Shown here piece by piece: positions 20,918 to 29,459 of a stretch of 64,000 bases of DNA. The stretch comes from Amphritea opalescens. Its GTDB lineage: Bacteria > Pseudomonadota > Gammaproteobacteria > Pseudomonadales > Balneatricaceae. Numbering within the stretch: the stretch's first letter is position 1; every line of letters starts with the position of its first letter. The stretch lies in assembly GCF_003957515.1 (NCBI RefSeq), contig NZ_RQXW01000010.1, forward strand, positions 62,001-126,000. Direction: 5' to 3'. Made by a program: the position numbers and the translations under genes. The notes below the pieces were generated by a model. It ran no database searches, was not told where the DNA came from, and saw only the letters and a program-made list of their open reading frames with translations.

Positions 20918-22105
20918 TTAGGCTGTCTTAGTTTGTTCTCGTGAATCCAGAAAACCAGATACGTTTGTTAGAATGATTGCAACAACAACGATTAAGGCGC
21001 CAATCCAGGGTGTATCGACTAGCTCCATATCTTCAACCACCCTACCGCCAATAATTGAACCGATAGCAATGCCCACATTGAATGCGGCGATATTTAATCC
21101 AGAAGCAACATCGACTGCATTAGGTGCATATTTTTCAGCTAGTTGCACAACGTATACCTGTAGCCCCGGAACATTGCCGAATGCAAAAGCGCCCCATATA
21201 AGCACGGTAATGACGGCAGCAATTTGATTTCCAGCGGTGACGGTGAAGGCTAAAAGTACCAAAGCAAGTGCGGTGAAAATGATGTTAAGCGCTTTCACCG
21301 GCCCCAGTTTATCCGCCAATTTACCGCCCCAGATGTTACCTACAGCAACAGATACACCGTAGACAAGCATGATCAATCCTATTGAACTGGATTCAAAACC
21401 CGACACTTGTTCTAGAATAGGAGCAAGGTAAGTGAAAGCGACAAATGTACCGCCATAACCCACAGCCGTCATTGCATACACTAATAACAACCTAGGTTGA
21501 GTCAGTACTTTTAACTGCTCAGAAAGCTTTGCCGGTGCCGGTTGTTTTAAGTTTGAAGGGACGAGAATTGCGCTGCCAATCATAGCGACCAGGCCAAGTA
21601 CAGCAACAATTAGAAACGTGGTTTGCCAACCAAACGCTTGACCAATGTAAGTACCCAGCGGCACACCGGTTACTAACGCCACGGTCAAACCAGTAAACAT
21701 AATCGCAATGGCACTGGCCGCTTTCTCTTTGGAAACCAGGCCTGTCGCGATGGTAGACCCAATAGAGAAAAACACACCATGCGCCAAACCGGTCAAAATA
21801 CGGGCAAAAATCAAGGTGTTGTATCCAGGTGATTGCCACGCTAATAAGTTACCGGCGACAAAGAGCGCCATCACCGTAATTAGTACGTGTTTACGATTCC
21901 ATTTCCCGGTCAGTGCGGTTAAAACGGGTGCACCAATGGCAACGCCAAGGGCGTAAAGACTCACTAACAGCCCTGCTGATGGTATAGAGACGTTTAAATC
22001 GGAGGCCATGGTTGGAATTAATCCAACAATAACAAATTCTGTGGTTCCAATAGCAAAGGCGCTGAGCGCCAATGCAAGAAGAGCTAAGGGCATACTATTA
22101 CTCAC
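20918..22105 (-). CDS. MFS transporter, DHA1/AraJ-type exporter
   Basis: 395 residues with 12 predicted membrane helices. The motif GTTEFVIVGLIPTMASDL in helix 1 and the ARILTGLAHGVFFSIGSTIA region are typical of the DHA1 subfamily that includes sugar-efflux (SotB/AraJ) and drug-efflux pumps. It would export small molecules across the inner membrane using the proton gradient. The start may be the GTG at 22105 or an ATG four codons later (22093). Divergent from the LysR gene at 22300, the classic arrangement of a LysR-controlled efflux operon. Substrate unknown. Confidence 0.88.
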   Translation of the reverse strand: MSNSMPLALLALALSAFAIGTTEFVIVGLIPTMASDLNVSIPSAGLLVSLYALGVAIGAPVLTALTGKWNRKHVLITVMALFVAGNLLAWQSPGYNTLIFARILTGLAHGVFFSIGSTIATGLVSKEKAASAIAIMFTGLTVALVTGVPLGTYIGQAFGWQTTFLIVAVLGLVAMIGSAILVPSNLKQPAPAKLSEQLKVLTQPRLLLVYAMTAVGYGGTFVAFTYLAPILEQVSGFESSSIGLIMLVYGVSVAVGNIWGGKLADKLGPVKALNIIFTALALVLLAFTVTAGNQIAAVITVLIWGAFAFGNVPGLQVYVVQLAEKYAPNAVDVASGLNIAAFNVGIAIGSIIGGRVVEDMELVDTPWIGALIVVVAIILTNVSGFLDSREQTKTA

Positions 22106-22215
22106 TATGGTTGTTTGGTTTCACATCACGATAGGAGGATGCCATCCGTCATATCGTATTTTGTTTTGATGGCGGCATTATGCAGACATATTTACTTGTG
22201 AAAAATAGAGGTATT

Positions 22216-22232
22216 AACAAATAATATTTGTT
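22216..22232. promoter_or_regulatory. Likely LysR operator
   Basis: AACAAAT (22216-22222) and ATTTGTT (22226-22232) are perfect inverted repeats with a three-base centre. This T-rich/A-rich dyad in the divergent promoter region has the form of a LysR-type (T-N11-A) binding site. A 15/17 copy lies after the gene at 23220-23236. Confidence 0.6.
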
Positions 22233-22299
22233 ATAAATGCAATAATATATCTGAGGTCGAGAACCGAACTCTTGAATACCGTAGTATTAGGATAATGAC

Positions 22300-23181
22300 A
22301 TGCTGACGCGATCTGATGATTTAGAAATATTGCTGACCGTGATTGATAGCGGTGGCTTTTCTGCTGCCGCAGAGGCATTAGATATTCAAGTGGCTCGTGT
22401 ATCGAGGGCGGTGAGCAAGGTAGAGAAGCAGCTCGGTGTCACTATACTCAATCGCACCACAAGGCGGATAGAGTTAAGCGATGAAGGGCGTCAGTTTATT
22501 GAATCGGTTCGCATCGGGTTAATCCAGATTCAACAGGCTGAAGAGGAGATTATTTCTCGGGGAGCGCTGCCGAAAGGTCGATTGCGTGTGGATGCCGCCA
22601 GCCCGTTTGTTTTTCATCAGTTAGTCCCACTGGTGCAAGCATTTAACCACGAGTATCCCAATATCGAATTGGAACTCACGTCCAATGAAGGGTTTGTTGA
22701 TTTACTCGAAAAGAAAACCGACTTAGCGATTCGGATTGGACAATTGAGTGATTCGACCCTTAATGCAAGGCCTTTGGGGGTAAGCTTGTTATACATTGTG
22801 GCTGCTCCCGAGTATTTATCGAGACGAGGTTTTCCAAAGAAAACAAGTGACCTTGTCAATCATGACACCATTGGATTCTCTGGTGCCAAGGCGCTTAACG
22901 ATTGGCCGCTGAGAAGCTTTGGAGCATTAAAGCCAGTGCTGATATCCAGCAACGGTGAAACAGTGAGGCAACTGGCCTTAGCGGGTAATGGTATCGCTTG
23001 TTTATCGGGCTTCATGATCAATAAAGATATTGAAGAAGGCCGTTTAATCCCTCTGCTTGAGAGCGAAAAGCTGACCAATACAGGTAGGGAACAGATCAAC
23101 GCGGTATTCTATAAATCATCGTCGGTGGCCAAGCGTATTTCTGCCTTTATTGATTTTATCCAACCCAGATTATTGCTGTAA
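22300..23181 (+). CDS. LysR-family transcriptional regulator
   Basis: 293 residues. The N-terminal winged helix-turn-helix (residues about 3-62) includes GGFSAAAEALDIQVARVSRAVSKVEKQLG. The C-terminal periplasmic-binding-protein-like effector domain covers about 90-290 with FVDLLEKKTDLAIRIGQL. It is close to the group that includes putative repressors of efflux genes next to MFS pumps. Divergent from the MFS-LLM pair with a dyad operator between them, so it likely controls both. Ligand unknown. Confidence 0.9.
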   Translation: MLTRSDDLEILLTVIDSGGFSAAAEALDIQVARVSRAVSKVEKQLGVTILNRTTRRIELSDEGRQFIESVRIGLIQIQQAEEEIISRGALPKGRLRVDAASPFVFHQLVPLVQAFNHEYPNIELELTSNEGFVDLLEKKTDLAIRIGQLSDSTLNARPLGVSLLYIVAAPEYLSRRGFPKKTSDLVNHDTIGFSGAKALNDWPLRSFGALKPVLISSNGETVRQLALAGNGIACLSGFMINKDIEEGRLIPLLESEKLTNTGREQINAVFYKSSSVAKRISAFIDFIQPRLLL

Positions 23182-23534
23182 TACTGTATGCCTCATCGTT
23201 TACTGACGATTGTGTTTTTAACAAATATTTTTTGTTCCGCTTGCTAATATGTATTCATTATTGGGGGGGGTAGTTATGACGAATATACTTTTGTTATTTT
23301 CAGAGAAACCACTACCGAGCACAACTTTTATGTAGGTGATGGATTCCTTGAACCATTTGATCCTGCTGCCCACCTTGAAAAAGAGCACATTAGTGCTCAA
23401 TAAAATTTTTATATTTGACGTACTGCACACCGCGCTATGATCTGAGTAATCCAATATTAATTGGATTACTCAAGTTTGCCTCTGATGTACTCTTCGCATT
23501 TTTAATACGCAAACAACCTATTCAAAATTAAAGG
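23182..23534. other. Intergenic stretch with an operator copy and a long palindrome
   Basis: No gene. Between two convergent LysR genes it holds a second AACAAAT-type dyad (23220-23236) and a perfect 13-bp inverted repeat (23443-23472). A G-run (GGGGGGG, about 23264-23270) also occurs. Confidence 0.5.
23443..23472. repeat. Perfect 13-bp inverted repeat
   Basis: TGAGTAATCCAAT (23443-23455) and ATTGGATTACTCA (23460-23472) are perfect inverted repeats around ATTA. It lies between the ends of convergent genes. Lack of a T-run on either strand makes a simple terminator less certain. Confidence 0.7.
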
Positions 23535-24455
23535 CTACTGGCCTCCATTCTCGTCTGCCTGAGTGCTTTGAAACCACTCGGCGAGTCGGCGTGAGACCAC
23601 TCTTGCCGCGGCTGTGGCGGGTTCTGCTTCACGCACGAGGGCCGACCAATCAAGATCTAGTTTGGCTTCGCTGACACTGATCGCGGTGATGCTGCCATGT
23701 TGGATGGCGGATTGAACGGCCCAGCGGGATAGGATGCCAACACCAAAACCGGCGGCGATCAGTTCGATCATCGCGTCGGTGACTTCTACCACGGTAAGAA
23801 GATGAGGTATTACGCCAGAGGGGCGGATAAAGCGTTCATACTCAAAGCCCGGTTGTGCTGTTTTGCTGTAGGTTAGGTAGTGCTCACCTTCTAAATCGCT
23901 GGCTTCAATAAAGGGCTTGCTCGCTAAGCTATGTTGGCAAGGCGTGATCAATACCAATTCATCTTTAAACACGGGAATGGAATCGATACCCGGAATCGCC
24001 AAGTGTCCTGGGGCTAAGACGACATCGACGGCGCCTTCCTGCAGGTTTTGCAGCGGATTCTGTGTTGCAGAGGCCACCAGTTCCAACTGAATATCCGGCT
24101 CTTGTTTGGCCATTGTCTGTAAAAAAGCGGGTAACCAGTGGTAGCAACTATAGGCGGCCACACCAAAGCGCACCACCGTGGTTTCACTAATCACCATCTG
24201 TTGAAAATCAAACTCGGCCCGCTGTAACACCGGCACAATCTGATTGGCTGTCTGGGTCATGGCGCGCCCAGCGGCGGTCTGTCGAAGTCGGCGCCCCTCC
24301 CTTTCAAAGAGTAAACCGCCTAAACGTCTTTCGGCCTCGGCTAGTCGGTGACTGAGGGCTGATTGTGTGATGCCCAGCACGTAGGCGGCTTGCCGTAAGG
24401 TGCCGGTTTTATCGATGGCATTGAGCATCTCCCAATGTTTAATATCTAGCCGCAT
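23535..24455 (-). CDS. LysR-family transcriptional regulator (MetR/HTH type)
   Basis: 306 residues from the ATG at 24455, preferred because GAGG lies upstream; an ATG 13 codons earlier lacks a ribosome binding site. The N-terminal winged helix includes KTGTLRQAAYVLGITQSALSHRLAEAERRLGGLLFER. The effector-binding domain follows (VVRFGVAAYSCYHWLPAFL). Sequence style resembles MetR-like regulators. It is divergent from the EamA-type exporter at 24600 and is probably its regulator. Confidence 0.88.
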   Translation of the reverse strand: MRLDIKHWEMLNAIDKTGTLRQAAYVLGITQSALSHRLAEAERRLGGLLFEREGRRLRQTAAGRAMTQTANQIVPVLQRAEFDFQQMVISETTVVRFGVAAYSCYHWLPAFLQTMAKQEPDIQLELVASATQNPLQNLQEGAVDVVLAPGHLAIPGIDSIPVFKDELVLITPCQHSLASKPFIEASDLEGEHYLTYSKTAQPGFEYERFIRPSGVIPHLLTVVEVTDAMIELIAAGFGVGILSRWAVQSAIQHGSITAISVSEAKLDLDWSALVREAEPATAAARVVSRRLAEWFQSTQADENGGQ

Positions 24456-24599
24456 GAGCTCATCCTCAGCGCTGGTTGTTGAGGCGCCATTCATATGATT
24501 TATAGATGCACAGTATTAATCAGTACGGTAATTTATTCACTATTTATTTAATCAGTGTCGCGCTATGGTTCCGTTCTAACTGAATGGAATGAGAGTGAC

Positions 24600-25505
24600 G
24601 TGAACAGTAAATCTACGATAGATGGTCAGTACCTCGTGTTAATGGCCGCCTGTTTTTATGGGCTTAACCCCTTCTTTGCACAACTGCTATTCAAAGATGG
24701 CTTAGGTGCTGAGATGGTCAGCCTGTATCGTTTTATTCTACCGGCGATGTTTTTCATGTTTTTTCTGCGAACCCCGCGGGTGAATCTGGCCGAAGCGGCT
24801 CGGTGTTTGGCGTTGGGGGTGTTCAGTGGAATCTCTATTTTTGGCTATTTTCATGCGTTGGAGACCATTCCTGCCGCGACCGCGATTTTGATCTATTACA
24901 GCTATCCAGTCTTTAGTGTGCTGATCGGTTGGTTGGTGTTTCACCGTGCGCCGTCGCAAAATGCATTGGTCTCGGCGGCACTGGTGGGCATTGCGGCCTC
25001 ATTAACCATCCGACCTGAAGCGTTACCTGCGGGTTCCCTGTGGGCGGTTGCTGGCTGTTTCTTGGCGCCGTTAGCGGTTGCGACACAGGTGCAGTATCTG
25101 ACTAAGCCGCGGCAAAAGATTCCCACGGGTAATCGTATGGCTTGGATCACCATCGGTCATGTCTTGGTGTTACTGCCTATCGCGATCTGGGTTGCGCCTG
25201 TACAACTGATGCCGGCTTCGACAAACGGTATGTTGGCGGTGTTAGGTATTGCCCTGCTGGCGGCAGCGATTCCGCAGGTGCTGTTTATGATGGGCGCTCC
25301 CCGCTCCTGCGCCGATAAAAATGCCTTAACCGGTTCAGTCGAATTGGTGGTTGCCTTGCTTACCGGCGCTATTTTATTGGGCGATCACCTAGATCGATTA
25401 GAGCTAACGGCGATGGTGTTGATTGTCTTGGCTTTATTTATCAAGCAGGTCAAAGGTCAACCGGTTACTGAGCCTGTGCTCGGCAACCGGCAGCAAGGGT
25501 CTTAA
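24600..25505 (+). CDS. EamA/DMT-superfamily transporter
   Basis: 301 residues with ten hydrophobic helices in two EamA repeats (about 10-140 and 150-290). The drug/metabolite transporter superfamily exports amino acids, cofactors or toxic metabolites. The GTG at 24600 is preferred: it follows GAATGAGAGTGAC and begins just before the first helix. An upstream GTG at 24555 would add 15 hydrophilic residues. Paired with the divergent LysR gene. Substrate unknown. Confidence 0.85.
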   Translation: MNSKSTIDGQYLVLMAACFYGLNPFFAQLLFKDGLGAEMVSLYRFILPAMFFMFFLRTPRVNLAEAARCLALGVFSGISIFGYFHALETIPAATAILIYYSYPVFSVLIGWLVFHRAPSQNALVSAALVGIAASLTIRPEALPAGSLWAVAGCFLAPLAVATQVQYLTKPRQKIPTGNRMAWITIGHVLVLLPIAIWVAPVQLMPASTNGMLAVLGIALLAAAIPQVLFMMGAPRSCADKNALTGSVELVVALLTGAILLGDHLDRLELTAMVLIVLALFIKQVKGQPVTEPVLGNRQQGS

Positions 25506-25571
25506 GTTAAGGGCTTAAGTTGCCGGTTTTAAGTTGGCGCGATTGGCGTCATGCTCCCCCGCTTGTTGCCA

Positions 25572-26204
25572 TTACTTATGCAGAGGCTGAATATTCAATA
25601 GCGAGACAAACATCGAGATAACGATGGTGCCAAATAGAAAACAGAAGCCGCTATGAAATAAGGAGATAAACCAGGTTAATAGGTTGGCCGGTTCGAAGGC
25701 GCTCGACAGGGTGAACTGTACGTTCATCGCCTGTATGAGTGCCCACAGGGGTAACATTCGTTCGGTATAAGCTGGAATGTTATCAAAGGTGCCGATCAGC
25801 GCGTAGGCGCCAGCAAAGAGAAACATGGCGGTTAAAAAGTTAACCAAGCCCAGCACAATGACCCGTCCTGAAGCCGCAACCATGGTGCCCTCGGTTATTT
25901 TACAGGTGCCAAATAGCAGTACCCCAAGCTCTTTATTGATAATACCCAACGCTCGGAGTAGCAGGAAAATCGCCGCCCATTGAGGTAGCACCGGCGTCAG
26001 CACGAACAGTGCAATCGCGCCAAACAGCCAGTAAACGATATATTTTTCTGAGACGATTAAGCGTCGGCCACGCCATAATTTCTGTTCCTCGCTACCCTCT
26101 TCAAATTTAAACTCGCGCAGCTTTAGATAGCGGTCCGCCCAATAATAGGGAGACAGCATAAAGATAGCCTGAATCATCTGCTTCACACTGTCGGCGAAAT
26201 TCAT
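25572..26204 (-). CDS. Unknown inner-membrane protein
   Basis: 210 residues from the ATG at 26204, which lies one base after the upstream gene's stop codon; longer frames run through that gene and are artefacts. It begins MNFADSVKQMIQAIFMLSPYYWADRYLK. A charged segment (about 30-50) precedes four or five hydrophobic helices (YWLFGAIALFVLTPVL, AAIFLLLRALGII, VLGLVNFLTAMFLFAGAYALIGTF, and a C-terminal pair). I do not recognise the family. Tight coupling to the metallo-hydrolase gene suggests a joint function. Confidence 0.75.
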   Translation of the reverse strand: MNFADSVKQMIQAIFMLSPYYWADRYLKLREFKFEEGSEEQKLWRGRRLIVSEKYIVYWLFGAIALFVLTPVLPQWAAIFLLLRALGIINKELGVLLFGTCKITEGTMVAASGRVIVLGLVNFLTAMFLFAGAYALIGTFDNIPAYTERMLPLWALIQAMNVQFTLSSAFEPANLLTWFISLFHSGFCFLFGTIVISMFVSLLNIQPLHK

Positions 26205-26205
26205 C

Positions 26206-26952
26206 TTAATGATCCTCAGCAAGGTGGATATATTGTCCAGGACGGAGCAACCGACTATCGTCGGGAATGTTTTGTTCATCCAGATCATGGCCAATAATAT
26301 AAGCCTGGTCATTAAGGTAAGGCGCCACCTCATCGAGCCCTGCATGCCAACGACTCCCCGCTGGACGGGCATCATAGATAGCGACACGGCAATCAGCGAG
26401 AGCTTCATATAGCGGTGCAAAACAGCCGCTGTCGGCGGTGTAGCCAATCAGTGGAATACCCTCGCGACTGATGACAAAGCCAAAGCAGAGCTCGGAGTGT
26501 TGCGCGGCATGGAAGGTGATATCGAGATCATCGACCAGTGGGGTCGTTGTCTCGGGGGCTGGCGCTATCCAGTTTGCCAGCTCTTCCGGTTGAAACAACT
26601 CGGCGTGTTCAGCCATTCGGTACCGCTTTAATCGCTCAGCGACCGGTGCGGCGGCAACGATATTAAGCTGTCGCTGTTGTGCGCTTTCAACCCGTAAGAC
26701 CACCGGTAGTTCCCCTGCATGATCGGTATGGTTATGGGTGATGACGAGGGTGTCGGGTAAGGTATAACCGTAATCTTTTAATCGACAGGTGACTCCCAGA
26801 CCCAGATCAATCAGACAGATGGGGTGGTCATCTTTCAAAATTAGAAAGCTACTACTGCAGCGCCCGTGATAAATATGACCGGCACCACCGGCAACCCCTA
26901 AAATGCGAAGGCCGATATCTGTATGGGTTGTTTTCAATAGGAGGTCCGCCAT
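26206..26952 (-). CDS. Metallo-beta-lactamase-fold hydrolase
   Basis: 248 residues. The HxHxDH metal motif is THNHTDH (His73, His75, Asp77, His78). Later ligands fit FHAAQHSELC, YTADSG and IIGHDLDE. The overall layout resembles RNase Z/phosphodiesterase-like MBL proteins more than lactamases: glycine-rich N-terminus GVAGGAGHIYHGRCSSSFLI, no signal peptide. Such enzymes cleave phosphodiesters, thioesters or lactones; the substrate here is unknown. Cotranscribed with the membrane protein downstream and divergent from the DUF3095 gene. Confidence 0.85.
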   Translation of the reverse strand: MADLLLKTTHTDIGLRILGVAGGAGHIYHGRCSSSFLILKDDHPICLIDLGLGVTCRLKDYGYTLPDTLVITHNHTDHAGELPVVLRVESAQQRQLNIVAAAPVAERLKRYRMAEHAELFQPEELANWIAPAPETTTPLVDDLDITFHAAQHSELCFGFVISREGIPLIGYTADSGCFAPLYEALADCRVAIYDARPAGSRWHAGLDEVAPYLNDQAYIIGHDLDEQNIPDDSRLLRPGQYIHLAEDH

Positions 26953-27338
26953 TCTCTGGTTTGATCGTGCTGATAGTGCTGCCTGCTATCAAGGGAGTGA
27001 TCTGCAGCTAGGGTCGATCATCATTGGTGATCTGATTAATTATCGCCATCAACACTCTGATTGCAACAACGATCATGGATTGGCTGACTTGCAGTTGGTA
27101 GGCTTCGGCCTGTTTTTATCGCTTATCAATGCTCGACGCTTGTAAGGGCTATGGCAAGAACTTAGGCAAGGGTGTAAGCGTATCAACGATGGTTTTCGCG
27201 GTTAATATGGCGCTAAGATGACCGCTGCCAGTTTCGGTTGCACTTCCGGCTTATCAACAAAGTGGTAGGTGTATCACTTGCCTGCCCCGCCGTTGTCACC
27301 GAAGATGATGACTTAAACGATATTGACGGTAAACACAG
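26953..27338. other. Divergent intergenic stretch between MBL and DUF3095 genes
   Basis: 386 bases with no convincing gene; an 80-codon plus-strand frame overlapping the MBL start has no ribosome binding site or known family. It should contain both divergent promoters. No clear operator was found. Confidence 0.4.
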
Positions 27339-28481
27339 ATGAATAATTTTTATTGTCAATTAGAGGGTTTTTCCGACATCACCCAGATGGTGGATGATCA
27401 GTTTTACCAGCCTGTTCCCGATGATTGGTATGTCTCTGTTGTCGATGTCCGCGGTTCTACCGAGGCGATTGAACGGGGTAGCTATCGGGATGTTAACTTT
27501 ATGGGGGGCGCGGCGATCACGGCTCACCTTAACCTTGTTGATCATGAGCTGCCCTTTATTTTCGGGGGGGATGGTGCGGTGCTGCTGGTGCATGAGAGTA
27601 TGCGTGAATCCACTCTTAAGGTACTGCAGTCGCTGAGTTATTACGCCAAAGAAATGTTTGATTTAGAGCTTCATGCGGGGATGGTATCGGTCAAGGTGCT
27701 GCGTGCGATGGGCAAAGATCTACAGGTTGCCAAGTATGTGTCCGGCATGGGCTTTGCTCAAGCGATGTTTAAAGGCGGCGGTATTACATTGGCTGAGACG
27801 CTGGTGAAAACCGAACCTGAGTTTCGTTGTGAACCCGCGGCCCGTTTTGAGAGTACTGAGGTTTTCTCGGGGCTGACGTGCCGCTGGAAGCCGATCCCTT
27901 CGGGTAAGGGTGTCACCTTGTCGATACTGATTCAACCGGTCGGTGACGACTATCAGGTGTTGCCAGAAGTGGTGACAAAGCTGAAGGCTATCCTCGGTTC
28001 ATTTGAAAACGCTAACCCCGTGCGGATGGAAAATGCGCGTTATTATTCGGTAATAGAAAACTTAAAGCGACAAATGAAAATCTCAAACGTTGGCTTTAAC
28101 CTGACCTTTGTTAAGGAGGTTATTACTATTTTGGTGGGGGCCCCCTTTTTCAATTTAGGGCTCTTTAAGTTCATGCCGGGCGCCAAGCAATATATCGAGC
28201 ATACGCCGCTACATTGTGACTTCAAAAAGTTCGATGACACTCTGAGAATGGTGCTCAACTGTTCTATCAATCAACATGAGGCAATCGAAAGCTATCTGAG
28301 TTCGGTGAGTCTAGCGGGCCAAGTGTGCTACGGCATCAAGGTTTCTGATGCCGCACAGATGACCTGTTATGTTGAGAGCATGACCGATGGCGGCCATCTA
28401 CATTTTGTCGATGGCACCGATGGTGGTTATGCCCTCGCCGCGAAAGCGCTTAAAAAAGCGCTTAGTTTGCATGCCTCATGA
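27339..28481 (+). CDS. DUF3095 protein, class III nucleotidyl cyclase-like
   Basis: 380 residues of the DUF3095 family. The N-terminal half looks like a class III adenylyl/guanylyl cyclase catalytic domain: SVVDVRGSTEAI (Asp36) matches the first metal-binding strand (DIxGST-like), FGGDGAVLLV (Asp78) matches the second, and LHAGMVSV matches the next conserved strand. The usual Asn/Arg transition-state pair is not evident; the aligned helix reads GGGITLAETLVK. The C-terminal half (about 190-380) has no family I recognise. Product and activity are unknown. It stands alone, with zntB convergent seven bases downstream. Confidence 0.8.
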   Translation: MNNFYCQLEGFSDITQMVDDQFYQPVPDDWYVSVVDVRGSTEAIERGSYRDVNFMGGAAITAHLNLVDHELPFIFGGDGAVLLVHESMRESTLKVLQSLSYYAKEMFDLELHAGMVSVKVLRAMGKDLQVAKYVSGMGFAQAMFKGGGITLAETLVKTEPEFRCEPAARFESTEVFSGLTCRWKPIPSGKGVTLSILIQPVGDDYQVLPEVVTKLKAILGSFENANPVRMENARYYSVIENLKRQMKISNVGFNLTFVKEVITILVGAPFFNLGLFKFMPGAKQYIEHTPLHCDFKKFDDTLRMVLNCSINQHEAIESYLSSVSLAGQVCYGIKVSDAAQMTCYVESMTDGGHLHFVDGTDGGYALAAKALKKALSLHAS

Positions 28482-28487
28482 GGCGCG

Positions 28488-29459
28488 TTAAAACCAGTTT
28501 TTCCGTTTAAACAGCCATAGCTGAATGCCCACCGTGATGGTCATAAAACCACTCACGATCCAAAAGGCCCAAGGATTTTCGGCACCGGGCATTCCGCCGA
28601 CATTGATACCGAGTAGTCCGGTAAAGAACCCCAGCGGTAGAAAGACAGCCGCCACCAGTGACAGCAGATACATGCGACTATTCATCTGTTCTGCTAAGCG
28701 GTTGGATAGTTCCTCTTGAGCAACGGCTGCCCGATCTCGGGCGGAATCCAAATCTTCAATATAGCGAATTAGCGTATCGGTCACTTCACGCAGCTGTTGT
28801 TGGTTATCTTCCGTTAGCCAAGCGATTCGCGTTTGGTGCATCTGCAACAGTGCATCGCGCTGTGGCGCGAGGTAGCGTCGCAGAGAGATGACGATGCGGC
28901 GAACGGCAGATATTTTATTTCTCAGATCATAGCTACTAGAACTAACCAGCTCCTCTTCGATTGAATCCACGGAGTCTTCAGTCTCGTTGATGGTCTCCTG
29001 CATCCGAACCATCAATGCGGCGGAGATCATCGTTAAGAAATCACCGGGGTTGGTGGGGCCAGCATTGGCCGCTAAGGCGTCGACCATATCTTTGGCTGCG
29101 AGCATATAGCGTCGACGGGTACTGATAATACGTGTCTTATCAATCCAGATGCGAATGCCGACCATATCCTCAGGGTCAGAATCAGGACTGGCGTTAACAC
29201 CGCGCAGCGCAATCAACAAACCTTCCCCGACCTGAGTTGTTCGCGGGCGACTCTCCTCGGTGAGCAATGCGTCAATGACCACCTGATCGAGCTGACTGTT
29301 TTCAATAATCCATCGTTGCGTGTCAGCATGGGTATAATCAAAATGTAGCCAGCTCACTCTGCCCTCGGGTAAAGGGGCATTAAGATCGTCGCCGGTGATG
29401 ACATCACCGCCGCCTTTACCATCGAGAGAGTAACCATAAATCAATCCGGTGTTTTTCAT
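28488..29459 (-). CDS. zntB: CorA-family zinc transporter ZntB
   Basis: 323 residues, the usual ZntB length. CorA-family pentameric channels have a large cytoplasmic alpha/beta funnel and two C-terminal membrane helices. The GxN selectivity motif is GLLGINVGGMPG in the loop between the helices, as in ZntB (CorA has GMN). The long coiled helices (ETINETEDSVDSIEEELV) are typical. ZntB moves zinc across the inner membrane. Its 3' end lies seven bases from the convergent DUF3095 gene, with no obvious terminator. Confidence 0.88.
   Translation of the reverse strand: MKNTGLIYGYSLDGKGGGDVITGDDLNAPLPEGRVSWLHFDYTHADTQRWIIENSQLDQVVIDALLTEESRPRTTQVGEGLLIALRGVNASPDSDPEDMVGIRIWIDKTRIISTRRRYMLAAKDMVDALAANAGPTNPGDFLTMISAALMVRMQETINETEDSVDSIEEELVSSSSYDLRNKISAVRRIVISLRRYLAPQRDALLQMHQTRIAWLTEDNQQQLREVTDTLIRYIEDLDSARDRAAVAQEELSNRLAEQMNSRMYLLSLVAAVFLPLGFFTGLLGINVGGMPGAENPWAFWIVSGFMTITVGIQLWLFKRKNWF

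Noticed and set aside
26205-26447. 81-codon N-terminal extension of the membrane protein at 25572-26204
   Set aside because: It runs through the metallo-hydrolase gene in another frame; the ATG at 26204 follows that gene's stop by one base.
26903-27145. 80-codon plus-strand frame at the MBL gene start
   Set aside because: Overlaps a well-supported gene antisense and has no ribosome binding site or family.
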